Assembly: GCF_003121405.1 (NCBI RefSeq)
Contig: NZ_QBUY01000065.1
Location: forward strand, 1-47,734
From: Paraburkholderia sp. C35
GTDB lineage: Bacteria; Pseudomonadota; Gammaproteobacteria; Burkholderiales; Burkholderiaceae
Reading direction: 5' to 3'
DNA: 47,734 nucleotides
A program made the translations under genes and the position numbers. Below are positions 7,693-16,519 of this stretch, piece by piece. The stretch's first letter is position 1. The number at the start of each line of letters is the position of its first letter. The notes under the pieces were generated by a model. The model was not told the DNA's origin, searched no databases, and worked only from the letters and a program-made list of their open reading frames with translations.

Positions 7693-8367
7693 TTGACCCG
7701 TTTCGACCAGAACCGCCGTCCGCTCGTGATCGGCATCGGCGGCACCACGCGCGCTGCGTCGTCCACTGAACGCGCGCTCGGTTTCGCGCTGCGCGGCGCA
7801 GAACAGGCAGGCGCACGCACCCGTCTGTTTGGCGGCACATTCCTGCACAGCCTGCCGCACTACGCGCCTGAAAGCGCGCAACGCACCCCGGAGCAAACGG
7901 AACTGATCGAGGCCGTGCGCCATGCGGACGCCCTCATCATCGCTACACCGGGTTATCACGGCGGCGTGTCAGGACTCGTGAAAAACGCACTCGACACGCT
8001 CGAAGAACTGCGCGCCGATGAACGTCCGTATCTCGACGGACGCGCAGTCGGTTGCATCGTCACGGCATATGGATGGCAGGCGGCGGGATCCGTCCTTACG
8101 TCGCTGCGCTCGATCGTGCATGCGCTGCGCGGCTGGCCGACGCCGTTCGGTGCCGGCATCAACACGCTGGAAACGAAGTTCGAATCGGCTGATTCGTGCT
8201 CCGACCAGAAGGTGGTCGAGCAACTGGCGATGGTCGGGCAGCAGGCCGCACAGTTTGCGCTGGCGTTTCGTTCGCTGCATTCGGGCGGCGCATTGGCCCA
8301 TGAAGCAAACGAAGCCAGCGACGCCGATCAATCACGCCCGCGCCGGATTCTCGCGCTGGCCAACTGA
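7693..8367 (+). CDS. NADPH-dependent FMN reductase family protein
   Basis: A 224-residue flavodoxin-fold protein. The first strand and phosphate loop are VIGIGGTTRAASST, and ATPGYHGGVSGLVKNALD matches the block (usually PxYNGxxPGxLKNALD) that binds the flavin ring. Members reduce FMN or act as quinone/azo reductases with NAD(P)H in the cytosol. I start at TTG 7693 because AGGAG lies seven bases upstream and the fold begins a few residues later. ATG 7597 would add 32 residues with no homology-like pattern. The last 30 residues are polar and probably disordered. It is convergent with the porin. Substrate not predictable. Confidence 0.85.
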   Translation: MTRFDQNRRPLVIGIGGTTRAASSTERALGFALRGAEQAGARTRLFGGTFLHSLPHYAPESAQRTPEQTELIEAVRHADALIIATPGYHGGVSGLVKNALDTLEELRADERPYLDGRAVGCIVTAYGWQAAGSVLTSLRSIVHALRGWPTPFGAGINTLETKFESADSCSDQKVVEQLAMVGQQAAQFALAFRSLHSGGALAHEANEASDADQSRPRRILALAN

Positions 8368-8374
8368 CGCGCAT

Positions 8375-8397
8375 GCCGCGGCGAAGTCCGCCGCGGC
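8375..8397. terminator. Hairpin between FMN reductase and porin
   Basis: A perfect 9-bp stem GCCGCGGCG (8375-8383) / CGCCGCGGC (8389-8397) with loop AAGTC lies between the convergent stop codons of the FMN reductase (8367) and the porin (8413). No U run follows on either side, so it is a terminator-like or transcript-protecting hairpin, not a textbook intrinsic terminator. Confidence 0.45.
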
Positions 8398-8412
8398 GCG
8401 CATCACGCATCG

Positions 8413-9588
8413 TCAGAACATCTTGCGCAGACCGACGGCCACGCCGAGATTGTTGGTGCGGCCCACGGTGTTGGTCGGCACGCCTTCCGAGGTGGCGCCG
8501 CCGGGGTAATCGGCGGAGAAGGCACCCGTGCCGCGCGCCCAGTCCGTGATCGCATACACCTCCGACTGCTTCGAGAACGAGTATTCAGCCAGCACCGTCG
8601 CCGACTGGTTCACGCCCACGCCGAGCGAGCCGTCGAGCCGTTCGGCATTGCGCGCATGCCCGTAGTAGTACGCGAACGTGAGCAGCAACGGCGGCATCAC
8701 TTTCCAGTTCGCACCGACGTAATACGTATCGTCGATACGGTTCGGACTCGCGCCCGGCAGTTTGGGTGCGCCGGACTGCTGCATGTTGCTGTCGGTCAAA
8801 CCCGTCTGATCCTGCGCGTGCAGCCAGCCGGCCAGCAGGCGAATCTCCTGCGTCACCTGATACGCGCCGCTCACGTGCAGGAAGGTATTTTTCGCGCCGT
8901 TGATCGCGCTGCCCACGCTCGTGCCCGTCGCCGAGCCGAGTGCCGAGGTCGGCACGGAGACCTGCTGATAGCCCGCGTTGAGCATGCCCGGTCCGAGCGT
9001 GTAGGTCAGTTCCACCGCGTAGATCGAGCCGATGCCCAGTGCACCTGCCTGGTTGCTGAAGCCATAAGCGGCATCGATGGCCAGGTTGTAGAAGGTGCCC
9101 TTGTACTTGACCGCGTTATTGATTTCCAGGTAACTGCCGATGCCGTTGTACGGCCAACTGTTCTGCCAGTAGTTGCCAACTGTCAACGGGTCGAAGATAT
9201 CGCCGAGCGTGTCGTAGGCGGGTGCGTATTGCCTGCCGAACGTCAGCGCGCCCCACGTCTCGTTCGACAGTCCGACATAGGCCTGCCGGCTGAACAATGT
9301 GTCGGGAACGTGCAGCTGACCGTCGAAGGCTTCAAAGCCGTTTTCGAGGTGGAAGACAGCCGCCCAGCCGCCGCCCAGATCCTCGCTGCCCTTCAAGCCC
9401 CATCGGCTATGTGTTTCAGGACCGGAGGTCATGGCGACCTGATCTTTGCCGCCTGGTCCCGCGTTGGTCTGATAGCGGACCGCTTCATCGACGATGCCGT
9501 AGAGCGTGACCGAACTTTGTGCGTATGCCGACGAGGTGGCGGCCACGACGAGCGCGCCAGCCGCACTGGAAAGGACGATTTTTTTCAT
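8413..9588 (-). CDS. Gram-negative porin (OmpC-like family)
   Basis: A 391-residue outer-membrane trimeric porin of the betaproteobacterial type. The signal peptide is MKKIVLSSAAGALVVAATSSAYA, and the mature chain begins QSSVTLYGIVDEAVRY, the usual first strand. SRWGLKGSEDLGGG, LFSRQAYVGL and FGRQYAP are standard blocks, and the chain ends KKMF-like (GLRKMF) with the terminal Phe needed by the Bam machinery. It should form a 16-strand barrel for diffusion of small solutes. Burkholderiaceae carry many paralogues, so solute preference cannot be given. It is monocistronic as far as can be seen. Confidence 0.95.
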   Translation of the reverse strand: MKKIVLSSAAGALVVAATSSAYAQSSVTLYGIVDEAVRYQTNAGPGGKDQVAMTSGPETHSRWGLKGSEDLGGGWAAVFHLENGFEAFDGQLHVPDTLFSRQAYVGLSNETWGALTFGRQYAPAYDTLGDIFDPLTVGNYWQNSWPYNGIGSYLEINNAVKYKGTFYNLAIDAAYGFSNQAGALGIGSIYAVELTYTLGPGMLNAGYQQVSVPTSALGSATGTSVGSAINGAKNTFLHVSGAYQVTQEIRLLAGWLHAQDQTGLTDSNMQQSGAPKLPGASPNRIDDTYYVGANWKVMPPLLLTFAYYYGHARNAERLDGSLGVGVNQSATVLAEYSFSKQSEVYAITDWARGTGAFSADYPGGATSEGVPTNTVGRTNNLGVAVGLRKMF

Positions 9589-9945
9589 TAGCGATCCACA
9601 GTAAGTGGTGAGCCGACAGGATCAATTCTTCCGCGGGATCGAACAGGCAAGACCGTGAACGGCAGCATAGCGTGTCACTTCGTTGAAGCCTAGCGGCATG
9701 TTACGGAGTGTTGCTAATTTGCTGTGTCAGGTAAGAGAGAGGTGAATTGTCGGGAGATTAAGACGACGTGACAGGCGCTTTGTAAGCGTGACCGTCAGCT
9801 TCCCGATAGCAGATGAACTGCGTGAAGAACTACACCATGAATGGCATGAGCGGTTTCAGGCCGGGAGCCTGCACAGGTTGCGTCCCAACGGGATGCCAGT
9901 AACCCGCGCAAACTCCGCAGCACCGCGATGCGCTGTTGTTAGCGC
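9589..9945. other. Intergenic region upstream of the porin
   Basis: The 357 bp contain the porin promoter region on the right of 9588. A 29-codon frame at 9813-9902 encodes MNCVKNYTMNGMSGFRPGAC followed by TGCVPTGCQ, with four cysteines, but no clear ribosome site precedes it and I do not call it a gene. No repeats or other genes are evident. Confidence 0.4.
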
Positions 9946-10149
9946 TTAGTGATGCGAGGTGAACGAACCCTGGTCACGCGATACCGAGCCACAAAACGGC
10001 ATGCGATAGGCGTGATCTTCTTCGTCGACCTGCCGCATGCGGCGTTCGAGATCCGCCAGATCGCTCGACGACGCAAGGTACGCGTTGCAGACAGAAACGT
10101 CGTTACCGGATACCATTTTTTCGAAGAAGTTGGAAAGACGTGCAAACAT
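9946..10149 (-). CDS. DUF3563 family small protein
   Basis: A 67-residue protein. LSNFFEKM near the N-terminus and AYLASSSDLADLERRMRQVD in the middle match the DUF3563 pattern common in Burkholderia (an amphipathic start, then AYLAxxxDxxDLERR). The start at 10149 follows AAGGAGCACATC, a good ribosome site; the in-frame extension to 10215 is not supported. The protein is soluble and charged with no signal peptide. Function of the family is unknown. The C-terminal 25 residues extend past the usual core. Confidence 0.8.
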   Translation of the reverse strand: MFARLSNFFEKMVSGNDVSVCNAYLASSSDLADLERRMRQVDEEDHAYRMPFCGSVSRDQGSFTSHH

Positions 10150-10474
10150 GATGTGCTCCTTGTCGTGTGAACGCAGCGCATGTGACTGAGGCTGGTGAAT
10201 CCGCTTCACATGCACCGCCGATGTGAAGCAGATTAACGCCCGTGAATTAGCGATAAATGAGCGTGGCGAAACGCATCGCCAATGCAGTGAAGCTGCTGAT
10301 GTTGCGGCGCAAGACTGAATCCATCTTCTTCAATGGTGCGAGTGCCTTACGTGCCGTGCGCCCTCATCTCTCGCTAATTCTCCCGTCCGATCATGTATGC
10401 AGTTGAGCGATGGATGCGCCATCGCCGCAACGTGACCGTGACTGGTATGTAAAAGCAACATGGAGACACAGCAA
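10150..10474. other. Divergent intergenic region, DUF3563 gene / sugar porter
   Basis: The 325 bp hold both promoters. The clearest element is a perfect 9-bp inverted repeat GCTTCACAT (10203-10211) / ATGTGAAGC (10221-10229) with a 9-nt spacer, 54-80 bp upstream of the DUF3563 start. It is a plausible dimer-binding operator or leader hairpin for that gene. No further gene or repeat is visible. Confidence 0.45.
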
Positions 10475-11881
10475 ATGAGCACCCTCACCGATCGCAGCAT
10501 TCCCACCCACTCGCAGGCCAGACGCTATGGTCTGTTCGTCTGCCTGATGGCCGCACTCGCCGGACTGCTGTTCGGCCTCGACATCGGCGTGATTTCAGGC
10601 GCGCTGCCCTTTATCGCGAAGCACTTCGTGCTGAGCGACCGCTATCAGGAATGGATCGTCAGTTCGATGATGGTCGGCGCGGCAATCGGCGCGCTGGGCG
10701 CCGGCTGGCTGTCGTGGCGTCTCGGGCGCCGCAATGCGCTCGTGCTGGCGGCCGTACTGTTTATCGTCGGGTCGCTGTATTCGGGGGTCGCGGGCAGTCC
10801 GGTGCACCTGATCGGCGCACGTCTGGTGCTGGGCCTTGCGGTCGGCATGGCGTCCTTCACGGCGCCGCTGTATCTGTCGGAGGTGGCGCCGCGTCATGTG
10901 CGAGGCGCGATGATCTCCACCTATCAACTGATGATTACCGTCGGCATCCTGGCGGCGTTCCTGTCGAACATCGGCCTGTCGTATATCGCCGACTGGCGCT
11001 GGATGCTGGGCGTGATCGCGATTCCCGCCGTGTTTTTCCTGGCAGGCGTGCTCGCCCTTCCCGACAGCCCGCGCTGGCTGCTGCAGCGCAACCGCGCAGC
11101 GGAAGCGCGCTCGGTACTGCAACGCCTCTACGGCAATTCCGCTGACGTTCAGGCCGAACTGGACCAGGTCAACGAAGACAACACGCGTCCTCAGAAAGGC
11201 TGGAGCCTGCTGCGGAAGAATTCGAATTTCCGCCGTTCGGTGCTGCTCGGCGTCGTGCTGCAAGTGTTTCAGCAACTCACGGGCATCAACGTCGTGATGT
11301 ATTACGCGCCGCGGATTTTCGAGCTGGCCGGCTATGCGACGCATGAGCAGCAACTGTGGGCGACGGTGATCGTGGGCCTCGTCAACGTGTTGGCCACATT
11401 CGGTGCAATTGCATTCGTCGATCGCTGGGGCCGTAAGCCGATCCTCTACGCCGGCTGTGCAGTGATGGCGTGCGGCAGGTGCTCGCTCGGTGTTCTGCTG
11501 CATGTCGGCGTGGCGGGTCTTACCGCCCAGATGCTGGCCGTTGCTGCGCTGCTGCTGTTTATCGCCGGTTTCGCGATGTCCGCTGGTCCGCTGGTGTGGA
11601 TTCTCTGCTCGGAGATCCAGCCGCAACAGGGACGCGACTTCGGCATCGCCGTATCGACGCTGGTCAACTGGGTGGCCAACATGGCTGTCGCAGCCACCTT
11701 CCTCAGCCTGCTGTCGACGGTGGGCGAAGCGAATACGTTCGTGCTGTATGCCGTCCTCAACGTGGTATTCGCGGCCGTCGTGTTCTTCTATGTGCCGGAG
11801 ACGCGCGGCGTGTCGCTCGAGAAGCTCGGCAATGATCTGATGTCTGGCAAACGTCTGCGCGATCTCGGCAAGGGGCAATGA
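10475..11881 (+). CDS. Sugar:proton symporter, MFS sugar porter family (GalP/AraE-like)
   Basis: A 468-residue, 12-helix inner-membrane transporter. Family signatures are GLLFGLDIGVISGALPF in helix 1, GWLSWRLGRRNAL in the 2-3 loop, RLVLGLAVGMASFTAPLYLSE, PDSPRWLL before the central loop, QVFQQLTGINVVMYYAPRIF in helix 7, DRWGRKP in the 8-9 loop and PETRGVSLE at the end. These are shared with GalP, AraE and XylE, so the substrate is a hexose or pentose taken up with a proton. The start at 10475 has GGAG nine bases before it; ATG 10460 lacks a site. No catabolic gene is adjacent, so the sugar cannot be narrowed. Confidence 0.93.
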   Translation: MSTLTDRSIPTHSQARRYGLFVCLMAALAGLLFGLDIGVISGALPFIAKHFVLSDRYQEWIVSSMMVGAAIGALGAGWLSWRLGRRNALVLAAVLFIVGSLYSGVAGSPVHLIGARLVLGLAVGMASFTAPLYLSEVAPRHVRGAMISTYQLMITVGILAAFLSNIGLSYIADWRWMLGVIAIPAVFFLAGVLALPDSPRWLLQRNRAAEARSVLQRLYGNSADVQAELDQVNEDNTRPQKGWSLLRKNSNFRRSVLLGVVLQVFQQLTGINVVMYYAPRIFELAGYATHEQQLWATVIVGLVNVLATFGAIAFVDRWGRKPILYAGCAVMACGRCSLGVLLHVGVAGLTAQMLAVAALLLFIAGFAMSAGPLVWILCSEIQPQQGRDFGIAVSTLVNWVANMAVAATFLSLLSTVGEANTFVLYAVLNVVFAAVVFFYVPETRGVSLEKLGNDLMSGKRLRDLGKGQ

Positions 11882-11900
11882 CGCGCTGCGACGCGATCAT

Positions 11901-11944
11901 CTGCAGGGTTGTGTCGGCGCGCGGCGCTCGACACAACCCTGCAG
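11901..11944. terminator. Long perfect hairpin after the sugar porter
   Basis: A perfect 16-bp inverted repeat lies 20 bp after the porter stop: CTGCAGGGTTGTGTCG (11901-11916) and its complement (11929-11944), with a 12-nt loop. No U run follows. Function as terminator or 3' stabiliser is inferred from position. Confidence 0.55.
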
Positions 11945-12128
11945 CAGCCTGTGCAACGTCTTTCTGAATGCCACCTGCGGCCTTCACTCTGGATTGAAAT
12001 TGCAAGGTTCCAGTAGCGTCTTCCTGATATCCACCCGACACTCATGAACGTGACGCGGCACTCGTGCAAAAGGCCTTTCCGCATGAGTGCTTGAGCGGGC
12101 GGCACCGTATCGACACGGGAGCGCAATC

Positions 12129-12965
12129 ATGTGGAAACGTCTCGCGATCTGGATGAGTGTTCTGACATGCGCGTGGCCGCTGTCCGCCAGCGCCGAGCTG
12201 ATGGCGCCAATCACGATGGATTGCCGCAACGGCGAGTATGTAGTGGGTCTGATGGGCAACACGGGCGCCTGGATCGATTCCATCGCGCCCGTTTGCGCAA
12301 AGTGGGACGAGCGAACGTTCCAGTCCGTGATGATCACGACACCACGCGTACACGCGGGTGGTCGGGGCGGCGCACGGAATCAGCAGACCTGTCCCGACGG
12401 CACCGCGCTGATGTCGTGGCAAGTGGATAAAGTCGTCGTCAACGAAGCCACGTATGCGTCTGCCGTGGTCTCTCAATGCGGCTCGCTATTGCCGGCACAC
12501 GCACTGACGGGGACGCAGGTGCGCTACGCAGGCGGAGGCGGTCCGGCAGCGCACCCACAACCGCGCGAAAGCTGCTCGCCCGGACAACTCGCTACGGGTG
12601 TACATGGATGGGTCAGTCACGATCAGCGCTTCGTCACCGAGGTCAAGCTGACTTGTGGCCGTGCACCTTTCGTCCAGTCGGCGATGTCGCAAGTCCGGAA
12701 TGCCGACGGCAGCGTCAACTATTCCTCGCCATCATTCGTCTTTCCCGATGGCGAAAGCATTCGCGTCGACGCATGCCACGACTGGGCCGCCAATTGCGGT
12801 GCGCCCGCAGCCGACACGTTTTGCCAGTCGCAGAAAATGGGTAACGCCGTGAGCTTCGACACGCAGTCGAATGTGCCCATGACCATCGTGTTGTCGAGTC
12901 GACGGATCTGCCGGGGTCAGGGCTGCACGGCGTTGGCGCACGTCACTTGCCACCCGCGCAGCTAA
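12129..12965 (+). CDS. Secreted cysteine-rich protein of unknown function
   Basis: A 278-residue protein with a classical signal peptide (MWKRLAIWMSVLTCAWPLSASA, cleavage after residue 22). The mature part is rich in cysteines and glycine. MDCRNGEYVVGLMGNTGAW, CPDGTALMSW and CSPGQLATGVHGWVS look like related beta-rich units of the type Cys-x-x-Gly-x-x-x-x-Gly-hydrophobic, each followed by a Val/Ile-x-x-x-Cys closing strand. This suggests a disulfide-linked beta-prism or lectin-like fold, but I cannot assign a family. The start at 12129 has GGGAGCG upstream; the longer frame from 12087 has no signal peptide at its start. It ends 17 bp from the convergent malic enzyme. Confidence 0.75.
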   Translation: MWKRLAIWMSVLTCAWPLSASAELMAPITMDCRNGEYVVGLMGNTGAWIDSIAPVCAKWDERTFQSVMITTPRVHAGGRGGARNQQTCPDGTALMSWQVDKVVVNEATYASAVVSQCGSLLPAHALTGTQVRYAGGGGPAAHPQPRESCSPGQLATGVHGWVSHDQRFVTEVKLTCGRAPFVQSAMSQVRNADGSVNYSSPSFVFPDGESIRVDACHDWAANCGAPAADTFCQSQKMGNAVSFDTQSNVPMTIVLSSRRICRGQGCTALAHVTCHPRS

Positions 12966-12982
12966 CGCGGGCTGCACGCGAT

Positions 12983-14602
12983 CTATCGATACACAGGCGA
13001 GTACGCCGCCGACCTGATATGCGCGACGAGATCCGCTGGCCGCTCGACCCGCGCCAATTGATGATCGAAAATATATTGGGCCACGGCACCCGCCACATGC
13101 ATCGATGCCTCGAAGATGCTGCTCTGCGGCGGATAGATCAACCCCTTATCGAGACTCTCGCCGCTCACCTGCTCGGCCACCGCTTTAGCCGCCACGATGA
13201 ACATCGCCTGCGTCACACGCGTCGCCTCTGTCGCGAACACCGCCATCCCCATCGCGGGGAAAATATAGACGTTGTTGCCCTGCCCCGGCACGAACTGACG
13301 CCCATCGATCTGCACCGGCGGGAACGGACTGCCGCTTGCGAAAATGGCTTGTCCTTTGGACCATCGGTATGCCTCTTCAGCCGTGCATTCGGAGCGTGAA
13401 GTCGGATTGGAATACGGAAAGATGATGGGCCGCTCGTTGAGTTCGCTCATCGCTTCGATCACCGGCTGACTGAAAAGCTGCGGCACCGTACTGACGCCGA
13501 TGATGCCCGTCGGCTTCAACGCTTTCACCGCATCGACGAAGACATCGACCGGTTCGTGATCGATCGCGAAGATTTTCTGGAAGTCGGCGAGATCGGTGCG
13601 CGACTTCACCATCAGTCCATTGACGTCGAACAGACTGTTGCGCGCGCGGGCCGTATCGATATCGAGCCCCTCCAGCACCATCGCCTCGCTGATCAACTCC
13701 GCGATGCCCGTCGCGGCCGATCCACCGCCAAGAAACAGAAACCGCTGGTCGGTCAGCTTCTGCTTCGAGATGCGCAGCGCGGCATAGATGCCTGCCAGCG
13801 CAACGGCCGCCGTGCCCTGAATATCGTCGTTATAGGTGCAGACCTTGTCCCGAAAGCGCGCGAGCAACGGCACCGCATTGAAGTTGGCGAAATCCTCCCA
13901 CTGGATGCAGCACTTCGGATACACGTCCTGCACGGCATCGACGAATTCGTCCACGAACGCGTGATACGCATCGCCGCGCACGCGCTCATGCTTCAGCCCC
14001 AGATACAAGGGGTCTTCGAGCAAGGCCACGTTGTTCGTGCCGACATCCAGCGTGACAGGCAGACAATGCATCGGCGGCACGCCGGCACACGCCGTGTAGA
14101 GCGCCAGCTTGCCGATGGGAATGCCCATGCCGCCCACGCCGAGATCGCCCAGTCCCAGAATGCGCTCGCCATCCGTGACGACGATGAAACGCACGTCCGC
14201 TTCGGGCCAGTTGCGCAGCAGTTCCTTGACGCGGCCGCGCGCGTCGATGGGGATATACATGCCGCGCGTGGCGCGGAACACGTGATCGAATTTCTGGCAT
14301 GCCTCGCCGACCGTCGGCGTGTAGACAATCGGCATGTAGGTCGCCGGATCGGACATCAAGAGCGCGTAGAACAACGTCTCGTTGCGCGCCTGCAAGTCCG
14401 ACAGAAACAGATACCGCTGCAGATCATTGTCGAGATGCGCGAGTTCCGCGTGCGTGCGCGCAATCTGCAGTTCCAGCGTATTGACGCCAGGCGGCAACAA
14501 GCCTTCGAGCCGGTAAGTCTTTCGCTGTTCGAGCGAGAACGCGGAACCCTGATTGAGACGCGGATTGTGCAGGACGTCATAGCCATAGGCCGGTGTGGAC
14601 AT
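12983..14602 (-). CDS. maeA: NAD-dependent malic enzyme
   Basis: A 539-residue enzyme that oxidatively decarboxylates malate to pyruvate and CO2 in the cytosol. Tyr94 in MPIVYTPTVGEACQ and the GMGIPIGKL block (Lys165) supply the acid/base residues. VVTDGERILGLGDLG and CYNDDIQGTA bind malate and metal; FLGGGSAATGIAELI is the dinucleotide fold. Length and the N-terminal 80-residue helical part match the large-subunit SfcA/MaeA type, without the phosphotransacetylase domain of MaeB. NAD over NADP preference is inferred from subfamily. Convergent with the secreted protein gene, divergent from the small protein at 15064. Confidence 0.95.
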   Translation of the reverse strand: MSTPAYGYDVLHNPRLNQGSAFSLEQRKTYRLEGLLPPGVNTLELQIARTHAELAHLDNDLQRYLFLSDLQARNETLFYALLMSDPATYMPIVYTPTVGEACQKFDHVFRATRGMYIPIDARGRVKELLRNWPEADVRFIVVTDGERILGLGDLGVGGMGIPIGKLALYTACAGVPPMHCLPVTLDVGTNNVALLEDPLYLGLKHERVRGDAYHAFVDEFVDAVQDVYPKCCIQWEDFANFNAVPLLARFRDKVCTYNDDIQGTAAVALAGIYAALRISKQKLTDQRFLFLGGGSAATGIAELISEAMVLEGLDIDTARARNSLFDVNGLMVKSRTDLADFQKIFAIDHEPVDVFVDAVKALKPTGIIGVSTVPQLFSQPVIEAMSELNERPIIFPYSNPTSRSECTAEEAYRWSKGQAIFASGSPFPPVQIDGRQFVPGQGNNVYIFPAMGMAVFATEATRVTQAMFIVAAKAVAEQVSGESLDKGLIYPPQSSIFEASMHVAGAVAQYIFDHQLARVERPADLVAHIRSAAYSPVYR

Positions 14603-15063
14603 GATCGTTTCCTTCCTGACGTGAGGGCAGTTTCACGAAGACGTCGATTCAGACCACCTGCGTCATGACCGACGTGGCAGTGTAGGCGCGTGACGGAAAG
14701 CTGTATTGCGAGAGCGCCCGGCGGCGGCGTGCGTTCGCGAAACGGGCACACCGGGCATCAGTGTAGTCAGCGTTCGCGCATTGGTCTGCAGAAGGGGCGC
14801 GCAGTGCACACGGCAGGCATGCGATCAGGCAGTCATCGAACCGGCGCGGCCGGAAATCTTCGCGCGCACTGTACGAAACCGCACGACGCATCGCACTCGC
14901 GCGCGGCAGAATCGGGCTGTACCTGACGGTTCGCTGAAGCAGACTCTCCCGCAAAAACATAAAGATACCCCGGTCTGATTTGCTTTCGACGAATCGTTGG
15001 TTCAGTCGTCGAACGGGGTCGCTTACGCTTTGCGGGACGATCAAGCAGCAGGGAGCAGTCACG
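14603..15063. other. Intergenic region, malic enzyme / small conserved protein
   Basis: The 461 bp separate divergent starts. Short inverted repeats are present, for example CGACGA / TCGTCG around 14988-15013 in the leader of the right-hand gene. No gene, operator or RNA element is convincing here; frames on both strands lack ribosome sites and family-like patterns. Confidence 0.4.
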
Positions 15064-15357
15064 ATGGCCACACAAAACAGATATCGGAACCATTCCGATC
15101 ACCCGAAGCCCGACAAATCACTGCGGGCCATGCAGCATATCCGCTACAAGGGCTACGAAGTGGCGCCCGCTGCGCAGCGTCTGCCCAATGGGCTGTTCGC
15201 CGCGAATCTCACCATCGAGAAAGCGTCCGCCTCGAATGGATCGCATGAGGGCGGGCACGCGTATTCATTCGACGCGCTCGACTACTTCTTCGACGAAGAA
15301 CACGCGCTTGCGTATGCGTTCCGATGGGGACGCCTGTGGATCGACAGCCATCAGTAA
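15064..15357 (+). CDS. Small conserved protein, function unknown
   Basis: A 97-residue soluble protein starting at ATG 15064 after GGGAGCAGTCACG. The pattern is a basic N-terminus, HIRYKGYEVAPAAQRLPNGL, a strand AANLTIEKA, and an acidic aromatic end FDALDYFFDEEHALAYAFRW. It looks like a small alpha/beta fold I have seen as hypothetical proteins in Burkholderia, but I cannot name the family. Upstream in-frame codons to 14980 are not supported. The next gene starts 138 bp downstream on the same strand and seems separate. Confidence 0.7.
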   Translation: MATQNRYRNHSDHPKPDKSLRAMQHIRYKGYEVAPAAQRLPNGLFAANLTIEKASASNGSHEGGHAYSFDALDYFFDEEHALAYAFRWGRLWIDSHQ

Positions 15358-15495
15358 ACGCAGCACGCTATTGCAATTTTTGACGAAGGCGGCGCGAAAC
15401 GTGCGTGCGGCAGCACGGCACATGCCCGCTCGACGCCACAAAATGACGGGTTATGACAGAATGGCCGGAATAACTAGCCAAAGTTTCCGCCTGAC

Positions 15496-16401
15496 ATGTC
15501 AGACACCCTGATAACAGATGTAGAAGCTGCTCACGATCATGCATTGCGCAACTGGACCTTTGCCAGTCACGCACGCATGCGGGTTGGCTCCGATGCGCAC
15601 AAGCAGATGTTCTGCCGGATGCTGCTCGAAACGCATAACCCGTACAAGCCAGCCGTGATCGACTGGCCACAGTTGCCGCCCGACGCATTGAAGCGCATCA
15701 CGTCCCTGCCTATCTGGGACATCGCCGTGCAGACGGAAGGCCGCGCGTCGATCCGCGTGTCCACCTACGCAGCGCAACTGCAAGACCCGCTGGTGCGCGA
15801 AGCGATCGAAATGGATGCCGCCGAAGAAGCGCGCCACAAGCACGTTTTGTCGCGCCTTGTCGCCGCATACGGCATCGAACTCGCACCCGAACCCGACTAC
15901 CCCGCACCGCGCGATGCCGAATGGGCGTGGATGTTCACCGGCTATAGCGAATGTATCGACAGCTTCTTCGCTTTTGGGCTGTTCCGCTCGGCGCAACTGT
16001 CGGGCTACTTCCCTGAAGAACTCGTCGAAACCTTCGAGCCCGTCATCCAGGAAGAAGCGCGTCATATCCTGTTCTTCATCAACTGGGTTGCGTGGTATCG
16101 CCGCAATATGCCGTGGTGGCGTCGTCCCTGGCACTCGCTGCGGGTTGGCGCGATCTGGATCAAACTGATCTGGGACCGCGTCGCGATTGCCAAAGGCATC
16201 GACTCGAACGGCGTCGCACACGACTCGAACTTCCTGCCCGCCAACAGCGCGACCATCGGCCAGGCGCTCTCGACACGTCAACTGATCGAACTCTGCCTCC
16301 AGGAAAACGACCAACGGATGGCCGGCTACGACAAGCGGCTGGTTCGTCCGACGCTCGTGCCGAAGCTGGCGCGCCTTGCGCTGCGGTTCATCGGCAAATA
16401 A
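15496..16401 (+). CDS. Ferritin-like diiron protein
   Basis: A 301-residue protein with a complete ferritin-like carboxylate set: Glu81, then Glu111 and His114 in AEEARHKH, Glu152, then Glu187 and His190 in QEEARHIL. Two Glu-x-x-His pairs on a four-helix bundle bind a diiron centre. The AWYRRNMPWWRRPWHSLR segment after the bundle (near 199-216) is aromatic and basic, suggesting membrane contact. Enzymes with this core include hydroxylases, desaturase-like oxidases and rubrerythrin-like proteins; substrate is unknown. The gene is 119 bp ahead of the amidase, on the same strand. The ribosome site is weak. Confidence 0.8.
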   Translation: MSDTLITDVEAAHDHALRNWTFASHARMRVGSDAHKQMFCRMLLETHNPYKPAVIDWPQLPPDALKRITSLPIWDIAVQTEGRASIRVSTYAAQLQDPLVREAIEMDAAEEARHKHVLSRLVAAYGIELAPEPDYPAPRDAEWAWMFTGYSECIDSFFAFGLFRSAQLSGYFPEELVETFEPVIQEEARHILFFINWVAWYRRNMPWWRRPWHSLRVGAIWIKLIWDRVAIAKGIDSNGVAHDSNFLPANSATIGQALSTRQLIELCLQENDQRMAGYDKRLVRPTLVPKLARLALRFIGK

Positions 16402-16519
16402 GCCAGCAGCGAGCGTGCATGCAGCGCACGCATGGACGGACCGCGCGCCCGCGCAGGCGGGCATTTCCACGACACGTCACAAAACGTCACCACGCGTTCG
16501 ATCCAGGGAGACAGATCAC

